Under the pieces are notes generated by a model. The model worked only from the letters and a program-made list of their open reading frames with translations, did not search any database and had not been told where the DNA came from. This document shows positions 31,714 to 43,700 of a stretch of 52,341 nt of DNA, one piece after another. Numbering within the stretch: the first letter of the stretch is position 1; each line of letters opens with the position of its first letter. Both the position numbers and the translations under genes were made by a program. The DNA is from Lingula anatina (Eukaryota; Brachiopoda; Lingulata; Lingulida; Lingulidae). The DNA lies in contig NW_019775444.1 of the NCBI RefSeq assembly GCF_001039355.2, positions 202,018 to 254,358 on the forward strand, read 5' to 3'.

Positions 31714-33632
31714 TCAAAAAGTGATGTATGTTTTATGTTCAGTTCAAATTTGCTTTAATTTAATGACGAACTGACTAACGTGGAATCATCCTCAGATATC
31801 CGTGTATGTTAAATAAATTGCAATCTTTCCCAGACTTCCCAAGACTTGAATGGAAGAATTTCGGAAGTACTCTTTTACTTGTGTAGTTTTTACGGGTAAT
31901 AAAGGCGTACTATACAGGCATATTCAACACGTCATGCTCAAAGGTTCATTGTTCATTGGACATTACCTAAAACGTCCAGCAGTGTGTTCTGTGTGCCTGG
32001 TAATTGATTCAATCTACAGTTAGAAGCTGATGATGCAAAAATGTAATAGATATATAATTTATTTGCATATTATCTATTGATTATCTTTGCACAAAAGCTA
32101 GACTTATAACATAAAGATTCTCATACCAAACATAAAAAACCTCCTCATGTTGCAAGGCAATAGACATGTACGTTTTTAATTTAAAGTACCTTCAAGGCAA
32201 GTTGTGTAGGCGTTGCTTCCCGGCCATTTGACCACGGTCAAGGCGAGTGCAGATGTTTTTTATCAACTTGATAATGATGCTCACGTATCCTGCAGGGACG
32301 TGGTTCCCAATCTGATTAAACATGCAACCTCATCCCTGCTTTAGATCTGGTGACATCAAGGGACCCTTTATCTGAAGGTGCATGCAAACACAGAACCTTA
32401 GGGTGAAGGCTGTGTTGTGTAAATCACGACAGTATTGTTGATAATAAATATACATGAATAAGTACACCGTTACAGTGTTACTTAGGAATTAAACGTTTCT
32501 GTACAATGTGTATTACACACATTTTTCTAGTAACAAGTCTGTAGTACTCCAAATGTAACAGTTGTGTAGAAAGAGACACCGTTGGTTTCATGGAAACTAT
32601 CCTTGGAAGCTTAACTGGTGGTCTCAAGGGCTTATGGTCTGACAATGCATTAATAAGAAAAAAATTAAAAGCAAGTTTCCCACAAACAATCTGTTCCGCC
32701 CACCATGTTATTATGGTTTGCAGCTGAGTCCCGATTCCTGTAACATTTGTGTCAATGACAGAGCTAGACAGCGTATGTGACTGAGGTAAGGCTTGTATTT
32801 TGACTTACAAGATATGCAACCAGGGTGGCACCAAGAAACAATCATTAGTTATTCAATGCAAACCGGCTTTCGTCATCTTCAAATATAGCTGTTATGAGGT
32901 TGAAACTTCAGAGGGAACGTTTCTTTCGCATTTTTTAGTCTGATGACAAAACTGTAAGGCAGTTCTAGCCTAATTTTCACATAGAAAAATGTCAATCCGA
33001 TTTTGTACGTCCCTTTGATTATATTATTCTGATATGTTGGTCTTCATAAGTGCCGATGTAATTTGAACCGACTTAATTGCTTCAAAACAGACCTATTCAC
33101 AACATGGCTACTTAATCGTTGTTTCACATGCTTTTCATTTAAACCATGGTATGATATGCAGAGAATTCTCGTCTGTATTTCTTAAAGGTATTTTCTCTTA
33201 CTATCCTAATTTCAAAAAATAGCCTTCATGTAGAAATGACGCACCATCAACAGACAGAGTACATGTACCAGGCTGTTCGATGGCTTAGAATTCATTATCA
33301 AACAAACAAACAAACACTATAAGAATGATTATTCCATAAACAAATAAACAAAGTGGAATCCCGTTCATTTTACAACCGGCTTAACAGGCATTCTTGCCAA
33401 TGCCAAAAATCATTGCTCTGTTATTGCCTCTTTATTGCTCAATTGGATCTGTTGCAATTTGTAAGCATTAGATAAATTGACCATTGTTATGTGAAAGCAA
33501 CCATCATGTGTGACGATGAGAGCTGTAAATGCATATCGTGATTATAAATGGATCATTCGAATGCCGGATATGATGCCATTAGAAAATGTCAAGTAGTATA
33601 GTTGTTGATCGTTTTGTATATTGTCTTTGGGC

Positions 33633-33820
33633 TTTTTATTGGAACAAAGTTTCCTGGTAATCCAGTAAGCATGTCTCTAGGTGGCTGAGCGTTCGTCATT
33701 TTTAATGTACATTGGACTCGCCATATTTGCTCTTGGAATGTTTCCTTTTTTATTGGACCAAAGGCTTTCTAATTAGCCCTCGTCGAATCGCCTTTGCACG
33801 TTGGGGTTTTATTGGCAATA
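33633..33820. promoter_or_regulatory. Cluster of repeated TTTTATTGG words, possible regulatory element
   Basis: TTTTTATTGGAACAAAG (33633-33649) recurs as TTTTTATTGGACCAAAG (33747-33763), and TTTTATTGGCAATA follows at 33807-33820. ATTGG is an inverted CCAAT box and CAAAG resembles TCF/SOX sites. No target gene is known; this is pattern only. Confidence 0.15.
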
Positions 33821-35210
33821 CGTAATCTGGCCTATGACCACCTGGCGTCGTCCATAGCCATTGGCTTGTTGAAAACGAACCATTAGATTTCCCAGAAAAG
33901 CAATCACAACAAAATTTGTTTTGTTGCAAATCCTCAGCACGTACACAGTTTGATGGTTTAAACTGGCACAGAGATCCGTCGAGGCACGTAGGGTCTAAAT
34001 GTTAAACTTTGCATGTTTGTTGTTGTTGTTGCCCCTAAATTACGTGCTTATATGCTCTCCCAAGTTAAATTTGAATGTCATCGAAATTTGAATTTGGAGA
34101 GTTGTGTAATTTCACTTACCACAAATACCGTACATGTCAAAGCATTGATTTTTAGCCGATATATTGTTTAGCAGCACCTACGGGCGGCCCACGGTTTTAA
34201 TCGTATTTCAAAAACTGAAGGTCAAAGTAAAATCAAGTTATTTCACTATCAGCATATACAGGTAGAACGTTTTCAAATTACTTCTGAATCAAACAACAAT
34301 CTTGTGCGTTTTGTTGTACAGCTTTGCAAGATGTTTGGTAACGCCAGGAAAAAATGAAACCCTAACGTGGATTCATCAACTTATACATGTGCATGAAACA
34401 CAAACGTCTGAATTATGTTTTAAATGAAGGAATGCGTCAGAAATTGTATTGCCAATTTTAACAAGGAAAAATTGGGACACTATCGATTTTGATCCCTTTC
34501 ACCGCTATTTACTCTCAACAACTGTGTTTTTACATCAGTTCAGCATTTGAAGGTACACCGTTCATTCCATTGTCCTTTTATTACAGGTACATATTCCAAT
34601 CAATAATTTCCATCTTTGCCTTACGATTTCTTTAGGCAATCCACCCCCTTTCACAATGCAACGACATACAAGCAAGTTAGTTAACCTTTGACCCGACAAT
34701 CTTATTAAAACTTCAAACATTCGTTTCAGAGATCTGGCAGCGTGAGAACTCTTCTGAGACTCAATATCGGTTGACGTGAGACAGCGCAGCTGAGTGATTT
34801 TACTCCGCACATAAATGAGCCATTCTCCATAAGGTGGATATTGAAATACAGCCATCGAGTTATTTCACAAGCGATTGGCTACTTAAAGAGATTGATGCAT
34901 GGGCAAATAACCAGATGGTAGATTCGATCTTTCTCTCTCTTTCTCTGTCTCTCTGTGGTATCCTATTGGAGCACGTTACCGCGCTGCGCGCGGTGCATTG
35001 ACATGTAGAAATATACAGAAACGTAGGGAGCCCTAGTAAGGAGTGGATCATTTAGAAGTTTTTTCCCCATAATACGTTCTGTATGCATGCCAATAACATG
35101 GGTACCACCGAGGAAAATTACATTTCCTGCATTGCACATTAAGATTTCATAGGAATTGCATCACGATGGGCGCCAGTGGATACCTTAATTAAGTGCATAC
35201 TAATTTGCAG

Positions 35211-35446
35211 TCAAGAAAACAATACACGACTGGACTAGAAATAGACAGCGATCAGTTGGTTAAAGCAGTAATCATCCCTATTGTGACTGTGGTATACTTT
35301 ACGCCATCATTGTTCTTCGTTGCCATAGAAAGAAACACTCGCTCATTATGGCAGCGTCTGGACGAGCAGGACGTTCACATTCGAAGGCTACTCCCAATTT
35401 TGCTTCCCCCGGAGTGCAGGGGGACGTCTGGCAACACAAAGATAAG
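35211..35446 (+). CDS. Candidate internal exon of an unrecognised membrane protein
   Basis: A 236-base open stretch sits between an acceptor (TTTGCAG at 35204-35210, with TACTAAT just upstream) and a strong donor (AAG|GTAGGT at 35447). It reads in phase 0 from SRKQYTTGLEIDSDQLVKAV, through one hydrophobic segment (IIPIVTVVYFTPSLFFVAI), into a charged stretch (ERNTRSLWQRLDEQDVHIRR) and a LLPILLPPEC motif. The composition looks coding. The hydrophobic YxxPxxxxxxxE pattern loosely recalls TM6 of Frizzled-type receptors, but that is weak. No neighbouring exon was found within the window. Confidence 0.35.
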
Positions 35447-35943
35447 GTAGGTACTTTTCTGTTCTATAGAAATAGAGGTATGTACACTACATGATACTAC
35501 TTAAAATATGCACCATAGGGAATACAATTATTTTCACATTTTCTGTAGATATATAAACGGCGATTCTATTCTGTAGACACGGCATCGTGGATCGGGACGT
35601 GTAGTGTAGTGTTGTTAGAAGCCATGGTAACCGGAGGTGTTTTGATGTCTTAACTATTAGAAGATGCTACCTGGCAAATTAACATTGCTAAATTGCTTCA
35701 ATAATGGGCATACAGTATGACACTAAGTTTTGTTCGTTATTTCACGTCCGCTTTAATAGCCATGTATGTGTATTGTCACTGCCAGATCGCGGATCAATAA
35801 TGCCTATTAGAGCAGTCAGAAATGTGACCTATTTGAGTGAAACCAACAACTTTATCATAATGCGTTTCTTAATCCGGGGTTCTCTCATACTTGAGGACAA
35901 ATCATTCCATTTCCCTATTGACAATGACAGGATAAATTCTTAA
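35447..35943. other. Spacer before the duplicated block
   Basis: Single-copy, non-repetitive sequence, possibly intronic if the exon at 35211-35446 is real. Nothing else was recognised. Confidence 0.4.
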
Positions 35944-37060
35944 ATCCTTTCTCTTTCTTACTTTTAATACATGCATATTGGTACATACCGCAGGTATACT
36001 GAAGATAAGTTGGGCTAAACATGGCGTTAAACGATATGATATTACTATCCCCGATCAAATATCTCCATGGCTGATTCCTCATCTCTCCATTATCCTATTG
36101 AAAATCAAATAAATCTCAAAATCTCTCTTCCCCTTACCTCCAGTAGTGTGCAGCCGTTGAGTGGTTTATGCATGTGTATAAATTATTAGTAATGGATGGA
36201 TAGTTTAACGATGAGAAATCGATGACAAATCCCGAGGTGAAGTATCTATCGGCGGTGCTTTGAAGTAGGTTTATTGTAAACATTTGAAAAGCCAATAGGG
36301 TCTATCGTATTAGCATCAAGAGAAAAGTCCAATGGACGATAACTGGATGGAGTGCCCGTTAATTGGGAAAATAAACTCGAGACCAACTCCCCAATACCGA
36401 CGGTAATACATGAGTAGGTGCCCAAAACAGTGCTAAATTATCCATTTTGCCATAGGAGTCTTACTTAACTTTGTAGTGTAGGTGTAATTTGCAATGGATT
36501 AAGACAGATCGCTTTGATTATCCACAGCGGGATTTACATCAAACATTTACTCGGGTATATAAGCTACATCTGCGTAATAATTCTGAGGGGAAAAAAGCTT
36601 TGTCTTGAGAATAATTAGGGTGGTGAATTTGTGTTGTGGGCGAAAAATCTCGTAGGTTGCACTTACAGTACGTGATGTTTTAGGAGTATCATATTAAAGT
36701 TTATATATATATATATATAAATGTTTTCTGAATAATGTGATTTTTATTCAAGCTATGTTTTGTATACGTTTCTAATCATTGCTGTGTGTACAGAGAGATA
36801 TTAAGACAAATGGAATGACCAACAGCATAAACATTGACAAAATAGCCTCTTTTAAAATTTATCTGCAAAACAGTTGTGAAAAACTGTGATAGGGGTACAT
36901 GTAACATTTATTTTGTAACTACTGTTACGGCGTAAATAACAAATTAATTATGGATGTTAAAATGAGATCGAAAGGATCATTTTAGAGCATTTTTTTGAAC
37001 ACGTGTTTAAGGGTGGTTGATTTAATTTTGAGCGTCAATGAATGTCCAATAAGTTCCATA

Positions 37061-38314
37061 CACTGCAAAAAACAGTGTTTAGCTCCTAAACACATTCTTA
37101 AGCGCCTGATTTGTCTCATTTTTTCAACTGTTTTAGCTGCTAAACAAGATTAGCTCCTAATCGTATAACATGCGTTAAACCTTTATGTGTTTGGCAATAT
37201 AACCCGTTTCGGGTAGATATGAAATTTATTGAATCAGGCCAATACATATCATTAATACACATCATTAATACAGTATAATAAATAAAAAGGGAGAGTTCAC
37301 TTCTGATATACCGCACTACTGATGCGTCTCCGCGCAGTTTACGGACGCCTGGTCAGTTTTGGCCCTGGTACAATCTGGATGTTGACGCCACCGCCTCACT
37401 GGGGAGGTTATAGCCCAGCATGCCGTACGAAGCGCTGAAAGCTAGCAAACGAAAATTTATTTCTCTGCCAGACCAGGAACTTTATCACTGCTTCAACCCC
37501 TAAGTGCTGGGTGCCAAGCACAGCAGGTATCGTTTATGATAACAAAAGTGATAATTTTTATAAGCTCTAGCACATTTTAACAAAAGTTTATGACCAAACA
37601 AATACATAAGTAGCGTAATATGTAAAGTGGATATACTTAAATATTAATTATAATATACATGCAGTAATACGTGATAACTTTACACAGGTTAAAACTGAGC
37701 TACATGTACATGACACATTGGCTTTGGTATAATATTGATACCTGAATTATGACACATTACTGTCATTTAGAAGGTAATTATGTCGTTATTATTTGGCCAA
37801 ACCGCCAGAAATTGTATTATTGTGTCATACTGTGTTATTTTGTCGTGTTCTTGAAAGACTGGTATAGATACACAGACGGAGTCGAACTCATGTTCTCCAG
37901 CTTCGTAGGCGGGAACTCTAACCACTAAGCCATCCTATACAGTTACAGATAGATGCTGACGGTCACAACTTCAGAAATGAATGGCTTCTCGAGTTTATCC
38001 AACTCCTTCGAGTATCCGTGCTGGCTGCGTTTAGCAGTTCCACACGTTTGGCAGTTCCGCACATTTAGCAGATGTACGCGCTTAGCTGGGGAAGTACTTA
38101 GCCAATCTATTTAGCCTTGCGATAAACTTAGTACAGATTCATATACCGGTGAAGCTAAACACAGCTAAGCCTGTAACAGTGCTAAGCACGTCTGGCATTG
38201 TCCTCTGTGAGAAGCTTGACATGTTTAGCTTTTACAAATTTTCTAAATGCGTTCAGGTGCTAAACGTGTGTTATAGGCCTATGTGTTTAAAAACTAAACA
38301 CTGTTTTGACAGTG
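37061..38314. mobile_element. CACTG-ended DNA transposon with subterminal repeats, copy A
   Basis: The left end is CACTGCAAAAAACAGTGTTTAG; the right end CTAAACACTGTTTTGACAGTG is its approximate reverse complement. Within about 200 bases of each end, TTTAGC/GCTAAAC words recur many times (for example TTAGCTCCTAAAC and TTAGCTGCTAAAC at left, GAAGCTAAACAC and TGTTTAGCTTTT at right). Terminal CACTR plus subterminal repeats is the layout of EnSpm/CACTA elements. At 1254 bases and without an open frame it is non-autonomous. A TA flanks the left end; copy B has TA on both sides. Confidence 0.6.
37863..37939 (-). repeat. tRNA-like segment (Arg-ACG-like), probably SINE- or pseudogene-derived
   Basis: On the minus strand TGGCTTAGTGGTTAGAG fits a tRNA A box and GAGTTCGACTCC a B box, at tRNA spacing. 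A 7-base loop CTACGAA would give anticodon ACG between imperfect 5-bp stems. The acceptor and T stems pair poorly, so a working tRNA is unlikely. Confidence 0.45.
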
Positions 38315-38351
38315 TGCATTAGTGGCATAACTTTCCCCTTTCTAATGATTC

Positions 38352-38640
38352 AATTTTCAAAGTGTGGGTTTCAAATGTAATTTAGGGCGTCAAAGAATGA
38401 CCAAAAGATCAATTTGTTAACTACAAGAAGTAGCCCCTTAAAAAGATTTATTTTATACTCGTGGGAAGCCGATCTGATTTAGGGCGTCAAAAATGGGCTA
38501 AAAATCCATCACTTAGCAGCAAAAAACCACCCTTTGTAGGGAATTACTTTTTGTAAGTGTGGGAAATTTGATTTTTGATGCCAAAGAATGACCACTGGAT
38601 ATATCTCTTGACAGCAAAAACTAACCCCGATCAATTTGTG
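38352..38640. repeat. Degenerate minisatellite, about 95-bp unit, copy A
   Basis: GCGTCAAAGAATGACC-like anchors recur at about 38387, 38484 and 38577, each preceded by GTGTGGG or GTGGGAA and an AT-rich stretch. A further unit (AGCGTCAATGAATGTCC, 37031-37047) lies on the other side of the CACTG-ended element, so that element seems to have inserted into the array. Confidence 0.6.
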
Positions 38641-39253
38641 GGTAGGTTTCCAAAAACAAAGTTATCCATAAGTGCTCGAAAACCTATTAATAACACTAAG
38701 ACCTTTCCAATTTTGATATATCGTGCCATCAATTTCACACGTTATTCAAGGTGTAGATAGACAATTAGAATAACCCTATCGAATTATCGCTAATCTTTAT
38801 CCTCAATCGATAATATTTTTATATTGTATTGCGCCCACCTAATAAATAATAGGATTAACTTTATCTTATCCATAGAACATAAAAACCAAAACACCCAGCG
38901 TGGTTTTGTAAACCTTCCTAGAAATATGATAAGAGACATAAGCTTTATCGAGAATCGAAGCAGATTTTTTTTTCAATTGAACACCCTCAAAGGTATTGTA
39001 CCAAAGATATTTCCCCGTGGAAACAGAACGAAGGGCTACATTATGCGTCTTTATTTGTGCAATCCCACCCCTGCCCCCTTTTTCATGAATGGTGTCTCGA
39101 GCATTTCTCCCTTTGTCGCTCTCCCTGTTATTCCCCTTCCGACATCTCATCTCTGTCCATCCCCGAAGTATCTATTTATCTATTGTAGAGCTGGGGGGGG
39201 GGGGGGGGGGGCGCCAGGGATCGTACTGTATTTGAACAATTAATTTTTTTTTT

Positions 39254-39254
39254 N
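39254..39254. other. Single N, assembly junction
   Basis: The lone N falls exactly where the first duplicated block stops and the second begins. It behaves like a contig join rather than a base ambiguity. Confidence 0.8.
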
Positions 39255-41232
39255 AGATCCTTTCTCTTTCTTACTTTTAATACATGCATATTGGTACATA
39301 CCGCTGGTATACTGAAGATAAGTTGGGCTAAACATGGCGTTATACGATATGATATTACTATCCCCGATCAAATATCTCCATGGCTGATTCCTCATCTCTC
39401 CATTATCCTATTGAAAATCAAATAAATCTCAAAATCTCTCTTCCCCTTACCTCCAGTAGTGTGCAGCCGTTGAGTGGTTTATGCATGTGTATAAATTATT
39501 AGTAATGGATGGATAGTTTAACGATGAGAAATCGATGACAAATCCCGAGGTGAAGTATCTATTGGCGGTGCTTTGAAGTAGGTTTATTGTAAACATTTGA
39601 AAAGCCAATAGGGTCTATCGTATTAGCATCAAGAGAAAAGTCCAATGGACGATAACTGGATGGAGTGCCCGTTAATTGGGAAAATAAACTCGAGAACAAC
39701 TCCCCAATACCGACGGTAATACATGAGTAGGTGCCCAAAACAGTGCTAAATTATCCATTTTGCCATAGGAGTCTTACTTAACTTTGTAGTGTAGGTGTAA
39801 TTTGCAATGGATTAAGACAGATCGCTTTGATTATCCACAGCGGGATTTACATCAAACATTTACTCGGGTATATAAGCTACATCTGAGTAATAATTCTGAG
39901 GGGAAAAAAAGCTTTGTCTTGAGAATAATTAGGGTGGTGAATTTGTGTTGTGGGCGAAAAATCTCGTAGGTTGCACTTACGTGATGTTTTAGGAGTATCA
40001 TATCAAAGTTAACATATAAATGTTTTCTGAATAATGTGATTTTTATTCAAGCCATGTTTTGTGTACGTTTCTTATCATTGCTGTGTGTACAGAGAGATAT
40101 TAAGACAAATGGAATGACCAACAGCATAAACATTGACAAAATACCCTCTTTTAGAATTTATCTGCAAAGCAGTTGTGAAAAACTGTAATAGGGGTACATG
40201 TAACATTTGTTTTGTAACTACTGTTACGGCGTAAATAACAAATTAATTATGGATGTTAAAATGAGATCGAAAGGATCATTTTTAGAGTATTTTTTTTAAA
40301 CACGTGTTTTTTGGGTGGCTGATTTAATTTTGAGCGTCAATGAATGTCCAATAAGTTCCATACACTGCAAAAAACAGTGTTTAGCTCCTAAACACATTCC
40401 TAAGCGACTGATTTGTCTCATTTTTTCAATTGTTTTAGCTGCTAAACAAGATTAGCTCCTAATCGTAAAACATGCGTTAAACCTTTATGTGTTTGGCAAT
40501 ATAACCCGTTTCGGGTAGATATGAAATTTATTGAGTCAGGCCAATACATATCATTAATACACATCATTAATACAGTATAATAAATAAAAACTGAGAGTTC
40601 ACTTCTTATATACCGCACTACTGATGCGTCTCTGCGCAGTTTACGGACGCCTGGTCAGTTTTGGCCCTGGTACAATCTGGATGTTGACGCCACCGCCTCG
40701 CTGGGGAGGTTATAGCCCAGTATGCCGTATGAGGCGCTGAAAGCTAGCAAACGAAAATATATTTCTCTGCCAGACCAGGAACTTTATCCCTGCTTCAACC
40801 CCTAAGTGCTGGGTGCCAAGCACAGCAGGTATCGTTTATGATAACAAAAATGATAATTTTTATAAGCTCTAGCACATTTTAACAAAAGTTTATGACCAAA
40901 CAAATACATAAGTAGCGTAATATGTAAAAATGTAGTGTATATACTTAAATATTTTAATATTTTAATATTTTATAATTAAAAGTATAATATACATGCAGTA
41001 ACACGTGCTAACTTTTACACAGGATAAACTGAGCTACATGTACATGACATATTGGCTTTGGTATTATATTGATACCTGAATTATTACACATTACTGTCAT
41101 TTAGAAGGTAATTATATCGTTATTATTTGGCCTAACGGCCAGAAGTTGTATTGTATCATTGTGTCATACTGTGATAGTTTGTCGTGTTCTTGAAAGACTG
41201 GTATAGATACACAGACGGAGTCGAACTCATGT

Positions 41233-41579
41233 CAGGCCCGNNNNNNNNNNNNNNNNNNNNNNNNNNNNNNNNNNNNNNNNNNNNNNNNNNNNNNNNNNNN
41301 NNNNNNNNNNNNNNNNNNNNNNNNNNNNNNNNNNNNNNNNNNNNNNNNNNNNNNNNNNNNNNNNNNNNNNNNNNNNNNNNNNNNNNNNNNNNNNNNNNNN
41401 NNNNNNNNNNNNNNNNNNNNNNNNNNNNNNNNNNNNGGGGGTTCGAAAGAACCCCCCTTTTTGCTGGAAAAAGGTCCACTCTGGGTAAAATTGGACCTAG
41501 GTACATGGGGATTATATGGTAAAAGGTCCACTTTTTCAGAAAAAGAACCCCCCCTTTGAAATTGCTGGCTACGGGCCTG
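41233..41579 (-). mobile_element. CAGGCCCGTAGCCAG family element with 5-bp target duplication
   Basis: It starts CAGGCCCG and ends CTGGCTACGGGCCTG. The flanks are CATGT at 41228-41232 and 41580-41584, while the other block has a single uninterrupted CATGT at this place, so both ends and the duplication are certain. The middle 196 bases are N. The interior reads the family words on the minus strand. Confidence 0.9.
41241..41436. other. Assembly gap (196 N)
   Basis: The sequence is unknown. Any open frame drawn across it is meaningless. Confidence 1.
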
Positions 41580-42034
41580 CATGTTCTCCAGCTTCGTAGG
41601 CGGGAACTCTAACCACTAAGCCATCCGATACAGTTACAGATAGATGCTGATGGTCACAACTTCAGAAATTAATGGCTTCTCGAGTTTATCCAACTCCACC
41701 GAGTATCCGTGCTGGCTGCGTTTAGCAGTTCCACACGTTTGGCAGCTCCGCACATTTTACAGATGTACGCGCTTAGCTGGGGAAGTACTTAGCCAATCTA
41801 TTTAGCCTTGCGATAAACTTAGTACAGATTCATATACCGGTGAAGCTAAACACATAGCTAAACCTGTAACAGTGCTTAACATGTCTAGCATTGTCTTATG
41901 TGAGAAGCTTGACGTGTTTAGCTTTTACACATTTTCTAAACGCGTTCAGGTGCTAAACGTGTGTTATATGTGTTTCAAACTACAGTGTAAACACTGTTTT
42001 TACAGTGTACGTTAGTGGCAAAACTTATGATTAT

Positions 42035-42340
42035 GATTAAATTTTTAAAGTGTGGGTATCAAATGGAATTTAGAAAAAATGACCAAAAGATCAATTTGTT
42101 TACTACAAGAAGTAGCCCCTTAAAAAGATTTCTTTTATACACGTGGGAAGCCGATCTGATTTTGGGCGTCAAAAATGGGCTAAAAATCCATCACTTAGCA
42201 GCAAAAACCCACCCTTTGTAGGGAATTACTTTTTGTAATTGTGGGAAATTTGATTCTTGATGCCAAAGAATGACCACTGGATATATCCCTTGGCAGCAAA
42301 AACTAACCCCGATCAATTTGTGGGTAGGTTTCCAAAAACA
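42035..42340. repeat. Degenerate minisatellite, copy B
   Basis: The counterpart of the 95-bp array at 38352-38640, with the same unit order (GTGTGGG, GGGCGTCAAAAATGGGC, GATGCCAAAGAATGACC). Confidence 0.55.
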
Positions 42341-43586
42341 AAGTTATCCATAAGTGCTCGAAAACCTATTAATAACACTAAGACCTTTCCAATTTTGATA
42401 TATCGTGCCATCAATTTCACACGTTATTCAAGGTGTAGAGAATTATAGACAATTAGAATAACCCTATCGAATTATCGCTAATCTTTATCCTCAATCAATA
42501 ATATTTATTATATTGTATTGCGCCCACCTAATAAATAATAGGATTAACTTTATCTTATCCATAGAACATAAAAACCAAAACACCCAGCATGGTTTTGTAA
42601 ACCTTCCTAGAAATATGATAAGAGACATAAGCTTTATCGAGATTCGAAGCAGATTTTTTTTTCAATTGCACACACTCAAAGGTACTGTACCAAAGATATT
42701 TCCCCGTGGAAACAGAACGAAGGGCTACATTAGGCGTCTTTATTTGTGCAATCCCACCCCCTGCCCCCTATTTCATGAATGGTGTCTCGAGCATTTCTCC
42801 CTTTGTCGCTCTCCCTGTTATTCCCCTTCCGACATCTCATCTCTGTCCATCCCCGAAGTATCTATTTATCTATTGTAGAGCTGGGGGGGGGGGGGGGGGG
42901 TCGCCAGGATCGTACTGTATCTGAACAATTAATTTGTTTATTGACTGATAATAATATCAAAATGAATATATAACAGTTGGAAGATCCTTTTACATTTCAA
43001 ATCGCAGGTTTATATTCAGGGATTTATTTTGGCCATATGCTACATCTGTCAGTATTTGCAGTCTAAATGCCTTGGTAATGTCTCAGAATATCTTACACTC
43101 ATGTATTGAAAAAGCATGGTGGTCATATCTGACTGTGCCTGATGTAATATTTACACCAAAACCATAAAGTCTTAATGTAAAAAATACAAAATGCACACAA
43201 CCGTAATTAAACTGAATTGTGAAAATACACGCACAGCCTAAAATGAGTGGCTGCAAGACTTCATAAGATGAAATACATTTCATGCCATCGATGTCGTAGG
43301 AAGAAAGTACTATGCATGAATACAGAGTATTGACAAATACACATTTTACTTAACAACTGATTTATTACTATCTAAGATGCCAATATTTGGCAGACTGTGG
43401 TACAATTAAGCAAATGTTCAAGTGTGGTACTACTGTCATAGAAAGGAAATTTGATGGCTCTTAAATATATATAGTATTATGTATAAAAGACATTGGATTT
43501 GCCTGGGAAATTTCCACTGCGTGCACCGTATGATCGATTCGAAGGTTTAGCTTATACAGCGTCTGTCACCGCAAAAATGCCATTAC

Positions 43587-43630
43587 TGTGTGTGTGTGTG
43601 TGCGTGTGTGTGTGTGTGTGTATGTGTGTG
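43587..43630. repeat. TG microsatellite
   Basis: About 22 TG units with single interruptions (GCG, TAT). Confidence 0.95.
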
Positions 43631-43695
43631 AATATACTAGTGGTAAAAACCGTAAAAATGGTAATGGTAAAAACAATGATTAAAACAATTATGTG

Positions 43696-43700
<5 letters not shown>

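Larger units (their letters stand above)
22034..35210. other. Gene-poor region right of the transporter cluster
   Basis: About 13 kb with no supported exon. It contains CG/GA and CA/GA microsatellites, the inverted TTAA element (23496-23710), a worn CAGGCCCGTAGCCAG element (24784-24958), a possible AATAAA for copy 3 (23328-23333) and a cluster of repeated TTTTATTGG words near 33.6-33.8 kb. Open frames of 60-110 codons here have no domain I recognise. Confidence 0.5.
35944..39253. repeat. 3.3-kb duplicated block, copy A
   Basis: Starting at ATCCTTTCTCTTTC, it aligns end to end with 39257-42935 with scattered substitutions and small indels (for example a TA repeat at 36700-36719 that is short in copy B). 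It ends at a T run immediately before the lone N at 39254. It contains the CACTG-ended element, a tRNA-like segment, a 95-bp minisatellite and a poly-G tract near 39192-39211. No gene was recognised; parallel open frames in both copies are short and AT-biased. Confidence 0.92.
41202..41630 (-). repeat. tRNA-like segment, interrupted by a transposon
   Basis: The same segment as 37863-37939. It is split between the B-box side (41202-41232) and the A-box side (41580-41630) by the inserted element. Confidence 0.45.
40363..42007. mobile_element. CACTG-ended DNA transposon, copy B, carrying a nested insertion
   Basis: The counterpart of 37061-38314. TA flanks both ends (40361-40362 and 42008-42009), consistent with a 2-bp target duplication. 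Another transposon (41233-41579) sits inside it. Confidence 0.6.
39257..42935. repeat. 3.3-kb duplicated block, copy B
   Basis: Aligns throughout with 35944-39253. It is about 350 bases longer, explained by the transposon at 41233-41579 plus its 5-base target duplication. It ends with a poly-G tract and AACAATTAATTTG, after which unique sequence follows. Confidence 0.92.

Noticed and set aside
34562-34855. 97-codon minus-strand frame
   Set aside because: Composition is not implausible for coding, but no motif or splice sites support it.
37863-37939. Functional tRNA-Arg gene
   Set aside because: A and B boxes fit, but the stems pair poorly and the segment lies within a transposon; kept only as a tRNA-like repeat.
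38824-39243. 139-codon open frame, repeated at 42513-42878
   Set aside because: Appears in both duplicated blocks with frame-breaking differences, ends in a poly-G tract, has AT-biased composition and no recognisable domain.
41156-41582. Open frames of about 110 codons on both strands
   Set aside because: They run through the 196-base N gap, so most of each frame is unknown sequence.
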